Source: Bacteroidales bacterium
GTDB lineage: Bacteria > Bacteroidota > Bacteroidia > Bacteroidales > GCA-2711565
Direction: 5' to 3'
DNA length: 8,025 nt
NCBI GenBank assembly: GCA_029931995.1
Contig: JAOZQX010000004.1
Coordinates: 1-8,025 of the forward strand
Part shown: positions 6,217-8,025 of the stretch, one piece after another
Layout of the letters: each line of letters starts with the position of its first letter
Position numbering within the stretch: the first letter of the stretch is position 1
Position numbers and translations under genes: made by a program
Notes under the pieces: model-generated
What the model was told of the DNA's origin: nothing
What the model saw: the letters and a program-made list of their open reading frames with translations, nothing else
The model's database searches: none

Positions 6217-7986
6217 TTAAAAATCAATTTCCAAATCAAGTTTGTTTTTAAGATTTAAGATGTCTGGGTTTTTCTCGGCCATCTTCTCAAACTTTTCTTT
6301 ATCGGTATAGGCTGTTTGCTGTTCTTGTTTTTTTACCACCACAGGTTTCAAAACAATTTTGTAGTTATTTAACTCCTCTTTTAAATGTCCTTGTAAGTCG
6401 GCAATGTTGATGTGATCGCTGGCAATAATCTTATTATCGATATTAAATTCCACCAAAAAATCGTCTTTCAGCAGGGGCTTGTATTTAAGCAAGGCAGAAC
6501 TAAAGCCCGGCAGGGAAGATTTCAAGGAGTCCAGATAAGTTGTCCAAACGCCATCCAGTTTTTCCTGATCGAAATCAGTTGCGGGTAAATCAGCAGGATC
6601 TGTTAGCCCGTTTTGAGCTTCTGTTTTTTCTTCCTCTTTTTTATTAAAATCTTTGATTGAGAATGAGCTCGGAATTTTAGTTTTTGCTGCGGAAGTCGTT
6701 TCTTCTTTTGCTTCTTCAACTACCGGAGGAGATTTAATTTCCTCTGCCTTTTTTTCGTATGATTGAGGTTTAGGAGCTTCAACAGTCTCCTCTTTAATTT
6801 CTTGTTTGGGAGTTGGCGCAACTTCTTTCTTGGCTTCCGGTTTTGGCACGACCTTAACTTGAATTGGTTTTGTTGCAGTTTGATTTGCAGGCGTATCTCC
6901 AATGGAACACATTTGCATCAGACCAAGCTCCATGAGCAACCTTTTATTATTACTGATTTTATACGAAACGTCGCAACGGTTATTAATTTCCAGGGCTTCG
7001 AGTAAAAATTTACTGTCGCAAGTTTGCGATTGCTGACCATATTTTTCCCGAATGTTTTCGCCTACTTCCAGCAATTTTAGCGTTGCTTCATTTTTACAAA
7101 CCAAAAGATTGCGAAGGTGTTCGCCCAGGCCAATAATAAAATGTTGTCCGTCAAAACCATTGTCAATAATTTCATTAATAATGAGCAGGCACTGCGTAAT
7201 ATCTTTAGCTAAAATGGCATCGATGATGCGAAAATAATAATCGTAATCGAGTACATTTAAATTCTCAATCACGTTTTTATAATTGATATCTCCACCCGAA
7301 AAACTAACTATTTGATCGAACATTGAGAGGGCATCTCGCAGGGCACCATCTGCTTTTTGAGCGATGATATGCAAGGCATCCTGTTCGGCTTTTACATTTT
7401 CGTTTTCGGCAATAAATTGCAAATGTTTGGCAATGTCGTCAATGCCAATACGTTTAAAATCAAAAATTTGGCAGCGCGATAAAATGGTCGGGATGATCTT
7501 GTGTTTTTCGGTTGTAGCCAAAATAAATTTGGCGTAGGCAGGAGGCTCTTCCAGCGTTTTCAAAAAAGCATTAAAAGCCGCCGATGATAACATATGAACC
7601 TCATCAATGATATACACTTTATATTTCCCTACTTGAGGCGGAATGCGTACTTGCTCCACTAAATTCCGAATATCTTCCACCGAATTATTGGAAGCGGCAT
7701 CCAATTCGTGAATGTTAAATGAAGCCGAATTATTGAAGGAAGTACAGGACTCGCATTCATCGCAAGCCTCCATATTATCTTTTATATTTTGGCAGTTAAT
7801 GGTTTTCGCAAGAATACGTGCACAGGTTGTTTTCCCAACACCCCGCGGACCACAAAATAAAAAGGCTTGCGCCAGATGATTGTTTTTAATGGCGTTTTTA
7901 AGAGTGGATGTTATCGACTTTTGCCCAACTACCGTATCAAAAGTTATAGGTCGGTACTTCCTTGCTGAAACCACAAAATTTTCCAT
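6217..7986 (-). CDS. dnaX: DNA polymerase III subunit gamma/tau
   Basis: This is the ATPase of the replicative clamp loader, which opens the sliding clamp and, in the full-length tau form, links the loader to the polymerase and helicase. Of 589 residues, 1-360 are the conserved AAA+ and collar region: Walker A GPRGVGKT (46-53), four zinc-binding Cys (65, 75, 78, 81), Walker B VYIIDE (124-129), sensor ATTE (157-160), arginine finger SRC (170-172) and sensor 2 GALRDAL (214-220). Residues about 365-470 are a low-complexity Lys/Glu/Pro/Ala linker. Residues about 472-589 form a C-terminal tau-type domain, as in other Bacteroidota DnaX proteins. The start at ATG 7986 is supported by the conserved N-terminal motif YRPITFDTVVGQ just after it and by a -7 box upstream. 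A phased slippery heptamer in the linker could give a short gamma form. No recR or YbaB-type gene is seen next to it within the window. Confidence 0.97.
   Translation of the reverse strand: MENFVVSARKYRPITFDTVVGQKSITSTLKNAIKNNHLAQAFLFCGPRGVGKTTCARILAKTINCQNIKDNMEACDECESCTSFNNSASFNIHELDAASNNSVEDIRNLVEQVRIPPQVGKYKVYIIDEVHMLSSAAFNAFLKTLEEPPAYAKFILATTEKHKIIPTILSRCQIFDFKRIGIDDIAKHLQFIAENENVKAEQDALHIIAQKADGALRDALSMFDQIVSFSGGDINYKNVIENLNVLDYDYYFRIIDAILAKDITQCLLIINEIIDNGFDGQHFIIGLGEHLRNLLVCKNEATLKLLEVGENIREKYGQQSQTCDSKFLLEALEINNRCDVSYKISNNKRLLMELGLMQMCSIGDTPANQTATKPIQVKVVPKPEAKKEVAPTPKQEIKEETVEAPKPQSYEKKAEEIKSPPVVEEAKEETTSAAKTKIPSSFSIKDFNKKEEEKTEAQNGLTDPADLPATDFDQEKLDGVWTTYLDSLKSSLPGFSSALLKYKPLLKDDFLVEFNIDNKIIASDHINIADLQGHLKEELNNYKIVLKPVVVKKQEQQTAYTDKEKFEKMAEKNPDILNLKNKLDLEIDF
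6726..6756 (-). promoter_or_regulatory. Candidate -1 frameshift (slippery) site in dnaX
   Basis: In the message, the heptamer A AAA AAG (6754-6748) is in the zero-frame phase GAA AAA AAG (Glu411-Lys412-Lys413), the same heptamer and phase as the Escherichia coli dnaX site. After a -1 slip the next codons are GGC AGA GGA AAT and then TAA (6736-6734), giving a product of about 417 residues. A possible stem pairs GAGGA (6744-6740) with TCCTC (6730-6726), starting 3 bases after the heptamer. No Shine-Dalgarno-like stimulator is seen upstream. Confidence 0.4.
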
Positions 7987-8011
7987 GCTGCTGTCTGATA
8001 TTTTATTTCTT

Positions 8012-8019
8012 CAAAAGTA
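8012..8019 (-). promoter_or_regulatory. Bacteroidota -7 promoter box for dnaX (TACTTTTG)
   Basis: On the minus strand this reads TACTTTTG, a full match to TAnnTTTG, 25 bases before the dnaX ATG at 7986. The expected -33 element would lie outside the window, so the promoter cannot be fully checked. Confidence 0.5.
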
Positions 8020-8025
8020 AGAAAT

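Noticed and set aside
6720..6902. 60-codon minus-strand frame inside dnaX
   Set aside because: It is the +1 frame of the dnaX linker; its Lys/Arg/Leu-rich product is a by-product of the A-rich repeats. The -1 frame, not this one, is relevant to the slippery site.
1..8025. tRNA, rRNA, CRISPR array or insertion sequence
   Set aside because: No regularly spaced repeats, tRNA-like cloverleaf, rRNA sequence or transposase gene was seen on either strand.

Overview
The window looks like chromosomal DNA from a member of the Bacteroidota. The evidence is low G+C with A/T-rich intergenic DNA, several matches to the Bacteroidota -7 promoter element TAnnTTTG (upstream of dnaX, the acyltransferase and the fic gene), weak or absent Shine-Dalgarno sequences, two lipoproteins with an SCD-type lipobox, and a dnaX product with a long Lys/Glu/Pro-rich linker. 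The family (Marinilabiliales-like, other Bacteroidales or Flavobacteriia) cannot be fixed from this sequence.

Layout from left to right: (i) a DUF885-family lipoprotein on the minus strand (86-1744); (ii) an accessory block on the minus strand with a Fic-domain AMP-transferase carrying a C-terminal winged helix (1844-2917) and a PD-(D/E)XK nuclease-like protein (3187 to about 4165), each with the heptamer GGCTAAC at or just after its stop codon and related repeats around it; (iii) a plus-strand metallo-beta-lactamase-fold lipoprotein (4432-5379) converging, with a 3-bp gap, on (iv) a minus-strand lysophospholipid acyltransferase (5383-6000); (v) a REP-like hairpin; (vi) dnaX, the DNA polymerase III gamma/tau subunit, on the minus strand (6217-7986).

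Parts (i) and (iii)-(vi) look like ordinary genome background: cell-envelope hydrolases, lipid synthesis and replication. The unusual part is 1.8-4.2 kb. There, two single-gene units in the same orientation are bordered by GTTAGCC/GGCTAAC motifs and imperfect nested inverted repeats that resemble integron gene-cassette ends, although no integrase is present. The nuclease gene lacks a usable in-frame ATG: recognisable coding sequence runs upstream of the first TTG and meets an ATG that is one base out of frame, so the gene may be decaying or use an unusual start. The fic promoter overlaps three copies of the octamer TGTAAAGA, which suggests a regulated, perhaps self-regulated, gene. dnaX carries a correctly phased A AAA AAG heptamer, with a -1 frame stop four codons later, that could produce a gamma-like short form.

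No complete new multi-gene system is demonstrated. The best leads are the cassette-like repeats, the fic operator array, the dnaX slippery site and the broken 5' end of the nuclease gene.
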